From: Nitrospira sp. UBA5698
GTDB taxonomy: Bacteria > Nitrospirota > Nitrospiria > Nitrospirales > Nitrospiraceae
Direction: 5' to 3'
Assembly (NCBI GenBank): GCA_002420115.1
Contig: DIHK01000015.1
Location: 72,474 to 80,795 of the forward strand
Length of the DNA: 8,322 nt
Position 1 is the first letter of the stretch. The number at the start of each line of letters is the position of its first letter. The position numbers and the translations under genes were made by a program. The notes beneath the pieces are model-generated. The model did not search any database. It was not told the DNA's origin and saw only the letters and a list, made by a program, of their open reading frames with translations. Of the stretch, positions 1 to 5,961 are shown piece by piece.

Positions 1-504
1 CGGCTCTTGTATCGTGAAGGGCCGTTTACCATGGTCCATGCCGGCTTACTCCCGCAATGGTCCATCGACGAGGCGGAGATGCTGGCCCGTGAGGTCGAGG
101 TGAATCTACAAGGTCCTTCCTACCGTGACACCCTTCGTGCGTTGTATCCCAGTAAACATCTCCAATGGTCTTCGAACCTGTCCGGCCAGACCAGGCTCGC
201 CACCATCATCAAGGTGCTCACCAGGCTCCGTGCTTGTTCGCCCGATGGCCAAATGGAATCTTCGTATAACGGCTCCCCTGGGCGAATCCCTTCCGGATAC
301 TTCCCTTGGTTTAAGATCAAGGACCGGAAGCATCGTGACACAACGATTATCTGCGGCCACTGGGCGGCGCTAGGGCTTCACTGCGAAGACCAGCTTCTCT
401 CGATCGATAGCGGTTGCGTGTGGGGAAGAGAGCTGACGGCAGTACGCCTGGAGGACCGGAAACTTTTTCAGGTTCCATGCAACGGGATGACCGGCCGAGA
501 CTGA
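1..504 (+). CDS. apaH: Bis(5'-nucleosyl)-tetraphosphatase, symmetrical (ApaH), 5'-truncated by window edge
   Basis: C-terminal ~167 residues of ApaH, which hydrolyses Ap4A symmetrically to two ADP and also removes Np4 caps from RNA in enterobacteria; cytoplasmic, metallophosphatase fold. The reading frame is open from base 1, so the start lies upstream; the family is usually about 270-280 aa. Family landmarks visible: MVHAGLLPQW (residues 11-20 of the visible part; its His is a metal ligand in this fold), the WSSNLSG..R region, TRLRACSPDGQM, the WF segment, the second metal-site motif ICGHWAALG (His about 120), then LSIDSGCVWG and the terminal RLEDRKLFQVP. These align in order with E. coli ApaH as I remember it. 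The TGA stop at 502-504 lies 6 bp from the stop of the convergent panB. No terminator is evident between them. The protein ends soon after the conserved VPCN segment. Confidence 0.93.
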   Translation, partial: RLLYREGPFTMVHAGLLPQWSIDEAEMLAREVEVNLQGPSYRDTLRALYPSKHLQWSSNLSGQTRLATIIKVLTRLRACSPDGQMESSYNGSPGRIPSGYFPWFKIKDRKHRDTTIICGHWAALGLHCEDQLLSIDSGCVWGRELTAVRLEDRKLFQVPCNGMTGRD

Positions 505-510
505 AACCGC

Positions 511-1299
511 TTAGTGATAGCTTTCCGAGTCGCTGGGAAATCTCCCCTGCTCGACTTCTTCTTTGTACCGACTCAGGGCTTGGAGGGCATCGGTCTTGAG
601 GTGCGCATAGGTCTTCACGAATTTCGGGACGAAGGTATCGAAGAGACCGAGGAGATCGTAGAGTACGAGGACTTGGCCATCGCAGTGCGGCCCTGCCCCA
701 ATTCCAATGGTGGAGATCGTCAACGCCTGGGTGACCCTTCTGGCGAGCTCTGCTGGGACCGCCTCCAACACAAGCGCAAAGACTCCAGCGGCTTCAAGCG
801 CTCTTGCATCGTCCAACAATTTGGCGGCTTGATCCTCCACCTTCCCCTGGACTTTATACCCACCGAGCGCATGAACGGACTGCGGTGTCATGCCCAGATG
901 GCCCACGACGGGAATCCCCAGACTGGTCATCGCTTTCACCCGATCAGCCATGACGGCACCGCCTTCGAGCTTAACCGCAGCAGCGCCGGCCTGGATCAAG
1001 CGACCTGCGTTGCGCACCGCATCTTCGGTGCTGACCTGATACGACATAAACGGCATATCACTGATGACCAGAGCACGTGGGGCCGCACCCGCCACCAGCT
1101 TGGTGTGGTAGAGCATGTCTTCCATTGTCACAGAGAGGGTATTGGCCTTCCCCTGGACAACCACACCAAGAGAATCTCCGACCAAAATGACCCGGATACC
1201 CGCTTGCTCGACGATACCGGCAAACAATGCATCGTAGGCCGTGACGACGACGAGCTTCTTACGTTCTCGTTTATGCTGCTGAACGTCAAGGATTGTCAT
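511..1299 (-). CDS. panB: 3-methyl-2-oxobutanoate hydroxymethyltransferase (ketopantoate hydroxymethyltransferase)
   Basis: PanB transfers the C1 unit of 5,10-methylene-THF to alpha-ketoisovalerate, giving ketopantoate, the first committed step of pantothenate and CoA synthesis; cytoplasmic. The 262 aa length matches the family. Visible motifs: VTAYDALFA (19-27), ILVGDSLGVVVQG (38-50), VISDMPFMSY (78-87), AVKLEGG (108-114), GHLGMTPQSVHALGGYKVQG (133-152), LVLEAVP (176-182) and IGIGAGPHCDGQVLVLYDLLG (198-218). Asp42, Asp81 and Glu112 fit the metal-binding positions, and Glu179 the catalytic acid of E. coli PanB. The ATG overlaps the metF stop by one base (TGATG), so translation probably couples to metF; no strong ribosome site is seen ahead of it. 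It is the last gene of folD-metF-panB, and FolD supplies its C1 donor. Its stop is 6 bp from that of apaH. Confidence 0.97.
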   Translation of the reverse strand: MTILDVQQHKRERKKLVVVTAYDALFAGIVEQAGIRVILVGDSLGVVVQGKANTLSVTMEDMLYHTKLVAGAAPRALVISDMPFMSYQVSTEDAVRNAGRLIQAGAAAVKLEGGAVMADRVKAMTSLGIPVVGHLGMTPQSVHALGGYKVQGKVEDQAAKLLDDARALEAAGVFALVLEAVPAELARRVTQALTISTIGIGAGPHCDGQVLVLYDLLGLFDTFVPKFVKTYAHLKTDALQALSRYKEEVEQGRFPSDSESYH

Positions 1300-2186
1300 C
1301 AGCCCAATTCTGCCTTGGTGATGATCTCAGCCAATCGATGCGTGGCCTTGATCGCCATGAGATGAACTCCGTCACAATGGGGGCGTACTGCCTTGATTGA
1401 CCGCACGGCAATGTCAACGCCGACATCCTCAGCTCGATCTCCGGCAGCCTTCAGTTCATCGATCATCTCCTTCGGCACCGCCATCCCGGGGATATTGGCG
1501 TTCATGAATTCGGCCATCTTGTGGTTCCGTAACACGAGGATCCCCGCCAATACCTTCACGTTAAACGGTCGCACCTGTTTCATGAAGCTGGCAAAGACAT
1601 CAGGATTATAGACCGCTTGGGTCTGGAAGAATTGGGCGCCGGCTTTCACTTTCACCTCAAATTTCGCCAACACCGGCCCGATGAGATCGGCCTCCGGTGT
1701 CACGGCCGCCCCGATCGTGAAGGCCGTGGACCCGTCGAGCTTGTTACCCATCATGTCCTTACCGTTGTTCAAGCCCTGCACCAGCTGCATGACTTGGACC
1801 GAGTCCAGATCGTAGACCGGCTTGGCTTCTTTGTGGTCCCCCACCGTCGGATAGTCGCCAGTGAGACATAAAATGTTTCTGATCCCAAGCATGTGGGCGC
1901 CCATCAGATCCGATTGCATCGCAATCCGATTACGGTCACGACAGGTTAGTTGCATGACAGGATCATGTCCAAGCTCATAGAGCAGGCGGCAGACCGGGAG
2001 CGATCCTGCCCGAACTACTGCGGCGGTGTTGTCGGTGATATTCACGCCGTGGACACGCCCCACCAGCTGTTTGGCATTCTCCAGCACCGCGGAGATATTC
2101 GTCCCCTTGGGGGGGTTATATTCGACGGTTACGGCGAATGTTCCGCGATTCAGGACATCGATCAAGCGCTGTGGCTCTCGGCTCAT
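1299..2186 (-). CDS. metF: Methylenetetrahydrofolate reductase (MetF family)
   Basis: A 295 aa TIM-barrel flavoprotein of the MTHFR family, reducing 5,10-methylene-THF to 5-methyl-THF for methionine synthesis. Length equals E. coli MetF (about 296 aa). Seen: the N-terminal strand VTVEYNPPKG (19-28), whose Glu22 matches the catalytic Glu28 of E. coli MetF; HGVNITDN (46-53); QLTCRDRNR (79-87); ILCLTGDYP (105-113), where Asp111 fits the folate/flavin-site Asp120; and AGAQFFQTQAVYN (182-194), where Gln190 fits Gln183. Further down, GILVLRNHKMAEFMN and IPGMAVP are typical. The VEYNPPKG and TCRDRNR wording resembles the form found in anaerobes and deep lineages more than enterobacterial MetF, so the electron donor (NADH or other) cannot be read from sequence. 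There is no C-terminal regulatory domain. Shine-Dalgarno GAGAGG overlaps the folD stop, 10 bp upstream; the stop overlaps the panB start. Confidence 0.93.
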   Translation of the reverse strand: MSREPQRLIDVLNRGTFAVTVEYNPPKGTNISAVLENAKQLVGRVHGVNITDNTAAVVRAGSLPVCRLLYELGHDPVMQLTCRDRNRIAMQSDLMGAHMLGIRNILCLTGDYPTVGDHKEAKPVYDLDSVQVMQLVQGLNNGKDMMGNKLDGSTAFTIGAAVTPEADLIGPVLAKFEVKVKAGAQFFQTQAVYNPDVFASFMKQVRPFNVKVLAGILVLRNHKMAEFMNANIPGMAVPKEMIDELKAAGDRAEDVGVDIAVRSIKAVRPHCDGVHLMAIKATHRLAEIITKAELG

Positions 2187-2196
2187 TCCTGGCCTC

Positions 2197-3057
2197 TCAT
2201 TTCATTCCTGCTGCCCGTTTCGCGGACTCGACCGTATTCTCCAACAACATGGCAATCGTCATGGGACCCACACCGCCAGGTACGGGACTGATCCAGCCCG
2301 CCTTCTGCTTCACCGGCTCAAAATCCACATCGCCGCACAACTTCCCCTCCGGTGTCTTGTTCGTTCCCACATCGATCACGACTGCCCCTTCGCGTACCAT
2401 GTCCGCCGTGACGAACTTTGCTTTCCCGATCGCAACGAGCAACAAGTCGGCTTCACGGCAGACCGAGGGAAGATCCTTGGTTTTTGAATGGCAAATTGTG
2501 ACGGTCGCGTTCCGCTGCAGCAACATCAGCGCCAGCGGCTTCCCCACAATGTTACTTCGTCCAACGACGACAGCCCGTTTACCCTCGATGGTTACCCCGG
2601 CAGATTCAATCATCTTAATCACGCCCTTGGGTGTACAGGCTTCAAACACGGGGTGCCCCTCCACCAGTCGGCCGAAGTTGTAGGGATGAAACCCGTCTGC
2701 ATCCTTCAACGGAGACACAGCTTCGAGAATCACCTTGCTGTCGATATGCTTAGGCAAGGGCAATTGAACCAGGATGCCATGAATCTTGGGATCCGTATTC
2801 TTTTTTTCGATAAGCGCCAGCAAGTCGGCCTGACTGGTACTGGCTGGGAGTTTATGGTCGTCAACATAGATGCCGGCCATTTCGCACGCCTTTTGTTTGT
2901 TCTTCACGTAGACCTGTGAGGCGGGGTCATCGCCGACCAGGATGGTCGCCAGGCCAGGTGTTATCCCATTTTTTGCCAATAATTCTGCCGATTCTTGTGC
3001 CAGCCGATCACGGACCTGTTGCGCCAATGCTTTGCCATCAATCAATTGTGCGGCCAC
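2197..3057 (-). CDS. folD: Bifunctional methylene-THF dehydrogenase / methenyl-THF cyclohydrolase
   Basis: FolD interconverts 5,10-methylene-, methenyl- and 10-formyl-THF, NADP-linked in most bacteria; cytoplasmic homodimer. The 286 aa length is normal. Motifs in order: ILVGDDPASQVYVKNKQKAC (39-58) with active-site Tyr50 and Lys54; GILVQLPLP (94-102) with Gln98; DADGFHPYN (119-127) with Asp121; CTPKGV (141-146), preceded by Ala where Pro is common; the dinucleotide-binding VVVGRSNIVGKP (163-174); VIDVGTN (227-233); and PVPGGVGPMT (258-267). The start is GTG at 3057, not ATG. It is chosen because the strong ribosome site AGGGAGGAAG lies 6 nt ahead (from GGAGG) and the protein then begins AAQLIDGKALA, as the family does. 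It is the first gene of folD-metF-panB. It is transcribed from the divergent region at 3058-3259. Confidence 0.97.
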   Translation of the reverse strand: MAAQLIDGKALAQQVRDRLAQESAELLAKNGITPGLATILVGDDPASQVYVKNKQKACEMAGIYVDDHKLPASTSQADLLALIEKKNTDPKIHGILVQLPLPKHIDSKVILEAVSPLKDADGFHPYNFGRLVEGHPVFEACTPKGVIKMIESAGVTIEGKRAVVVGRSNIVGKPLALMLLQRNATVTICHSKTKDLPSVCREADLLLVAIGKAKFVTADMVREGAVVIDVGTNKTPEGKLCGDVDFEPVKQKAGWISPVPGGVGPMTIAMLLENTVESAKRAAGMK

Positions 3058-3099
3058 GATCTTCCTCCCTCTCGCAAGTAAGTCAGTAAATTTTCTGGC

Positions 3100-3129
3100 A
3101 ACTTAGCAGGGGAATTTTATGCAAGTCAA
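3100..3129 (-). promoter_or_regulatory. Candidate sigma-70-type promoter for folD-metF-panB
   Basis: On the minus strand TTGACT (3129-3124) resembles a -35 box. It is followed after 18 bp by TAAGTT (3105-3100), a weak -10 match (3 of 6). An alternative is the TGCATAAAAT sequence around 3123-3114, which resembles an extended -10 but has no good -35. One of these probably drives folD, but the sequence does not settle which. Confidence 0.3.
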
Positions 3130-3197
3130 CGCTAGACGATGACGCGTGAGCAGGCAGGGACAATTTTCAAATGACGATACTCCCGCATCGTCGTTTC

Positions 3198-3227
3198 TTG
3201 ACAGTCTCGTTACCCCTTGGATACGAT
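3198..3227 (+). promoter_or_regulatory. Candidate sigma-70 promoter for the beta-propeller gene pair
   Basis: A perfect -35 hexamer TTGACA (3198-3203) is followed after 18 bp by TACGAT (3222-3227), a 4 of 6 match to the -10 consensus. Transcription would begin near 3234, about 25 nt before the TTG start of the downstream gene. If so, the ATG at 3226 would be outside the transcript. Confidence 0.5.
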
Positions 3228-3259
3228 GACCACAAGACTAATCCTGGGATACCCTTCTG

Positions 3260-4243
3260 TTGCCTCTATCTTCCTATCAGCAACCCTTTTTCTTTGCAGC
3301 ACTGATTCTTGGTCTTTCCTTACCCTGCGAGGCAGCGCAAATTACCGGGCTGGAGACGCCCAATAGCTTTATCGGCGATGCCTCAGGGAAAGAATATTTC
3401 ATCTCCAACGTCAATGGAGAGCCTGAGGCTCGTGATAATAACGGGTTCATCACGAAACTGAATACCGAGGGGAAGATTATCAACCTCAAGTTCATCCAAG
3501 GCGGGGTGTCAGAGATCTCGCTGCACGCGCCCAAGGGAATGGCCTTAGTTGGGGCCATGCTCTACGTCGCCGATCTTGATCAACTGAAGGGCTTCGACAA
3601 GACAACCGGAAAATTGCTGATCACAGTCTCCTTCTCTCCTCCGTCACGGTCGCAGGTCTCCTTGACCGATGTTGCAGCTTCACAAACCGGTCTCCTCTAC
3701 GTATCTGATCAGAGCGCCAATTCCATCTATCGCATCAATCCATCGGATCAGTATCGGGTTGACCTCTTGATCCACGACGAACGACTGGCAGGCCCTGCAG
3801 GGCTCGCCGTCCACCCCACGACTAACCACCTCATTGCCGTGAGCTGGGACAAAGGGAAAATCCTGGAGATCACTCCTGACGGACAATTAACCGAACTGGA
3901 GGCGAATGGATTTTTCACCAGCCGTTTCCAGAACCTCAGCGGAGTCGATTTTGATCAGTGGGGGAACATGTATGTCTCTGACCTTACAAAAGGGAAGATT
4001 TGGCGAATGACCAGAGACCATCGTTTCCAGGTCATCGCCGAGTATCTCCTCGCTCCAGCCGACATCGGTATCGACCGCACGAATAATCTTATTTTGGTTC
4101 CCTACTACTATGTTCATGCGGCCGAAATGAACGGGCTTGAAACTCCGTCATCAGCGAAATCCAAAGGCGAGAAGCGCACCCTCGCCGACTATGGGTTCAT
4201 TCCTCCTCCCCCCAAAACAACCCCGGAAGGGCCAAAGAAATGA
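3260..4243 (+). CDS. Exported NHL/SMP-30-like beta-propeller protein, function unknown
   Basis: Predicted secreted or periplasmic protein of 327 aa. A hydrophobic stretch FFFAALILGLSL (10-21) followed by PCEAA looks like a Sec signal peptide cut after about Ala26. The rest holds repeated segments of the type [hydrophobic]-A/G-x-D/H-G-x-LYVSD-x-I-x-R/K, as in NHL or SMP-30/gluconolactonase propellers: roughly 87-117, 133-161, 178-208, 225-254 and 266-285, plus an N-terminal segment near 36-69. The C-terminus is Lys/Pro-rich (PPPPKTTPEGPKK). No catalytic residues can be assigned, so a binding role is as likely as an enzyme. The start is uncertain. No ATG or GTG occurs in frame before the hydrophobic core. 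TTG at 3260 is the best candidate, with only a weak GGGA ribosome site, and the n-region lacks Lys or Arg. The stop overlaps the next gene (ATGA), so the two are probably co-translated. Confidence 0.75.
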   Translation: MPLSSYQQPFFFAALILGLSLPCEAAQITGLETPNSFIGDASGKEYFISNVNGEPEARDNNGFITKLNTEGKIINLKFIQGGVSEISLHAPKGMALVGAMLYVADLDQLKGFDKTTGKLLITVSFSPPSRSQVSLTDVAASQTGLLYVSDQSANSIYRINPSDQYRVDLLIHDERLAGPAGLAVHPTTNHLIAVSWDKGKILEITPDGQLTELEANGFFTSRFQNLSGVDFDQWGNMYVSDLTKGKIWRMTRDHRFQVIAEYLLAPADIGIDRTNNLILVPYYYVHAAEMNGLETPSSAKSKGEKRTLADYGFIPPPPKTTPEGPKK

Positions 4244-4941
4244 CTGTCTGTGCGTATTGTCATGACCGCAAGGGGAAACGCCCATGTCCCGCGCTAGGAG
4301 GATCCATCTGCAGCCTCTGCTGCGGCGAACATCGAATCACTCGCATCTCCTGCCCAGCGGATTGCGTGTATCTCGACACTGGAAGCGATTACCAACAGAA
4401 GCGGCTGAGTGAGCAATTCTTGCCAGTTCGCCGAGACTTCTATCGAGAGTTAGACGAGTCGGGGGGACAGAAGGCCGTTGCCCTCTTTAATCTGATTGAA
4501 GTCATTACGTTTAGTTATTTTGAAGGTCGCCGGGACGGCCAGGATGCCGAGGTAATCACGGCCCTTCAAGCCCTCCGGCGCACACTCAGCCCGCTCCATA
4601 TACCGGCCGCTCCTATGCCGGTATTTGCCGAACATCTCCGCAAGGAGTATGAGAGCTTCAAAAAACAGAACCCTGCGCAGATCGCAGATCTAACGGATGC
4701 TCCTGCCGTCCTGGACAAAATCGATAAGTTCGTGTCGACGTTTTCAGGAAAGGATTTTCAGTCCAGCCGGTTTCTGGGAGGACTGATCGGCTATGTGAAG
4801 ACACACCATCCGGAAATCGCCGATCATCTCAAGAGGAAGCACGAACCAGGACACATCTTTCTTCCCGGACAATCCTTACTGCCTTCACCGCCGCCTTCAG
4901 AAGGACACACCCACGGTCCTGATTGCCGGCACCATCACTAA
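4240..4941 (+). CDS. Cys-rich N-terminal, His-rich C-terminal putative metal-binding protein, function unknown
   Basis: A 233 aa protein with no signal peptide, likely cytoplasmic. Residues 4-42 hold a dense Cys cluster: Cys4, Cys7, Cys16, Cys24, Cys27, Cys28, Cys38 and Cys42, plus His31, within a CAYC...RPCPALGG..CSLCC...ISCPADC pattern. This suggests two zinc-knuckle-like sites or another metal centre. Residues 55-200 are mostly helical in character, with several charged amphipathic stretches and no catalytic motif I recognise. The tail after a Pro/Ser-rich linker (212-220) is His-rich, EGHTHGPDCRHHH, and could be a metal-binding tail. I recall similar CPALGG...CC-type uncharacterised proteins in other bacteria but cannot name the family. 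The ATG overlaps the stop of the propeller gene by 4 bp and has a GGAAGGG site 8 nt ahead inside that gene, so the start is well supported. It is the second gene of a two-gene operon. Confidence 0.8.
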   Translation: MTVCAYCHDRKGKRPCPALGGSICSLCCGEHRITRISCPADCVYLDTGSDYQQKRLSEQFLPVRRDFYRELDESGGQKAVALFNLIEVITFSYFEGRRDGQDAEVITALQALRRTLSPLHIPAAPMPVFAEHLRKEYESFKKQNPAQIADLTDAPAVLDKIDKFVSTFSGKDFQSSRFLGGLIGYVKTHHPEIADHLKRKHEPGHIFLPGQSLLPSPPPSEGHTHGPDCRHHH

Positions 4942-5120
4942 GAGGCTGTCGGTAAAGTCCGCCAGCGGCGTTCTCCGCCCTGCCGAAGCGGGGTCAAAAG
5001 CTCAAGGTTCGTCAGAGAGTACGATTCGCCTCTTCGCTTACGGCGGCCTTGGTCGGTGTACAGCGCGTCTTGGCACAATGGGGCGAGTGGGTACAAACAA
5101 CCGCCTTTCGGAACAGCCTC
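4942..5120. repeat. Inverted-repeat-bounded intergenic element (possible MITE-like or dispersed repeat)
   Basis: The first base after the upstream stop codon begins GAGGCTGTCGGTAAAG (4942-4957). The opposite end, read in reverse complement from 5120, begins GAGGCTGTTCCGAAAG (5120-5105). That is 12 of 16 identical, with the first 8 perfect. The ~179 bp inside is GC-rich, has small complementary arms (CCGCC near 4959, GGCGG near 5042), and carries no credible gene. Its wording (GGCGTTCTC, CTCTTCGCTTACGGCGGCC, ACAGCCTC ends) reminds me of an intergenic repeat scattered in Nitrospira genomes; this is recollection, not a search. No transposase is present and no target-site duplication is obvious. 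Confidence 0.5.
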
Positions 5121-5268
5121 GGGGTATACTCCTGGTATCGTTGTCAGCACGCTGACGGTCGCGTTCGCGACCGTCTACCTGACTTGGCCTTGGCTCGCTC
5201 GTGAACGCACCGGACCAACAAACTCCTCCTTCATCACCTTGCCCTCAGGGGAAGACCTCGAGGCATAA
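5121..5268 (+). pseudogene. Possible remnant or small membrane-protein reading frame
   Basis: The frame ending with TAA at 5266-5268 translates from about 5121 as a 49-residue stretch. It has one hydrophobic segment, GIVVSTLTVAFATVYLTWPWL, then RERTGPTNSSFITLPSGEDLEA. It looks more protein-like than chance: a single membrane segment, a polar tail and no low-complexity sequence. No ATG, GTG or TTG with a ribosome site precedes the hydrophobic part. The open frame extends back only to a GTG at 5056 inside the inverted-repeat element. It may be the 3' end of a gene interrupted by that element, or just an open frame. The whole 5121-5279 stretch otherwise shows no gene or terminator with a T-tract. 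Confidence 0.25.
5143..5175. repeat. Two abutting perfect palindromes
   Basis: GTCAGC-AC-GCTGAC (5143-5156) overlaps by 3 bases a longer palindrome with arms GACGGTCGCG (5154-5163) and CGCGACCGTC (5166-5175) around TT. The second has 10 perfect base pairs. There is no T-tract on either side, so a classical terminator is not supported. The position between convergent operons would still suit transcript-end hairpins or a protein-binding palindrome. Confidence 0.65.
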
Positions 5269-5279
5269 TGGACACAATC

Positions 5280-5885
5280 CTATTCCACGATAGTCACGGT
5301 CATTTCTATACGATCCCGTGGATTATCACGCTCGTCACGTGGCAAATTCACGATTTTATCAGCTACGCCAATGCCTTTCGTCACTTCTCCAAACACCGAG
5401 TACTTGCGATCCAGAAATCGAGAATCCTCTACCACGATGAAAAATTGAGACCCCGCAGAATCCGGATCTGCTGCCCGAGCCATCGAGAGGATGCCGCGCT
5501 TGTGTGGGATGTCACTGAACTCAGCCTTCACCGTATGACCAGGACCACCCTGCCCGTAGGTGTCCTTTTTGAGCGAATCCTTCGTATTCGGATCTCCGCC
5601 CTGGATCATGAACCCAGGAATCACACGATGGAAAATTGTTCCGTTGTAGAAACCCGCCTTGGCCAACTTGACGAAGTTCTCGACGTGCTTGGGCGCCACA
5701 TCCGGATAGAATTTGATTTCGATATCACCGAATTTTGTTTTGATGACGGCCCGCGCACTCTTCGGAGCGTCCGTCTTTGAATTGGGCGTGTTGTCGGCTG
5801 CGGGAAGCAACCCAATTCCTGAGACCAGCAACATCAACCCGATCAGCCCCCCTGCCAGTATCCGCCATCCTGATTGCTTGAACAT
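5280..5885 (-). CDS. Exported cyclophilin-type peptidyl-prolyl cis-trans isomerase
   Basis: A 201 aa cyclophilin catalysing cis-trans isomerisation of prolyl bonds, predicted to act outside the cytoplasmic membrane. The N-terminus MFKQSGWR followed by ILAGGLIGLMLLVSGIGLL and PAADN is a good Sec signal, with a cut near residue 30. The domain spans about 45-201. Active-site FHRVIPGFMIQGGD (85-98) has catalytic Arg87, Phe92 and Gln95; GSQFFI (145-150) and the YSVFGEVTKG segment (162-171) follow. Phe157 sits where human CypA has Trp121, as in many bacterial forms, which usually lowers cyclosporin binding. ATG at 5885 is chosen over GTG at 5888 because GGGGAGGT lies 5 nt before the ATG and too close to the GTG. 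It follows rnc by 76 bp and probably reads through from it. I do not assign ppiA or ppiB from sequence alone. Confidence 0.93.
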   Translation of the reverse strand: MFKQSGWRILAGGLIGLMLLVSGIGLLPAADNTPNSKTDAPKSARAVIKTKFGDIEIKFYPDVAPKHVENFVKLAKAGFYNGTIFHRVIPGFMIQGGDPNTKDSLKKDTYGQGGPGHTVKAEFSDIPHKRGILSMARAADPDSAGSQFFIVVEDSRFLDRKYSVFGEVTKGIGVADKIVNLPRDERDNPRDRIEMTVTIVE

Positions 5886-5928
5886 CACCGACCTCCCCTA
5901 TTTCTTCTGATCACAGTAATCCAATATC

Positions 5929-5960
5929 GTAGCACCTCCCCGGCTCCAACGGGATGCTAC
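5929..5960 (-). other. Hairpin just after the rnc stop codon
   Basis: Arms TGCTAC (5955-5960) and GTAGCA (5929-5934) pair over 6 bp. A small asymmetric internal loop separates them from CCCG/CGGG (5939-5942 with 5950-5953), closed by a 7-nt loop. It begins one base after the rnc stop and is transcribed in the minus direction. No T-tract follows, so it is a poor intrinsic terminator. It may instead be an mRNA-stabilising or processing hairpin between rnc and the cyclophilin gene. Confidence 0.5.
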
Positions 5961-5961
5961 C

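Noticed and set aside
514..1365. Long plus-strand open frame antisense to panB (283 codons)
   Set aside because: It is the shadow of panB on the opposite strand: no homology-like motifs, no ribosome site, and the minus-strand frame carries all PanB motifs.
2026..2683. Plus-strand open frames antisense to metF and folD
   Set aside because: Arg/Pro/Ser-rich translations without domains, overlapping genes whose catalytic motifs are unmistakable.
4938..5150. Minus-strand open frame across the repeat element
   Set aside because: It spans the inverted-repeat element with an Arg/Gly-rich, domainless translation and no ribosome site.
5154..5175. Palindrome as a classical Rho-independent terminator
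   Set aside because: No run of T follows on either strand.
5175..5231. Eighteen-codon minus-strand frame MKEEFVGPVRSR... after the cyclophilin gene
   Set aside because: Too short to judge; it has a loose upstream GAGGG but no other support.
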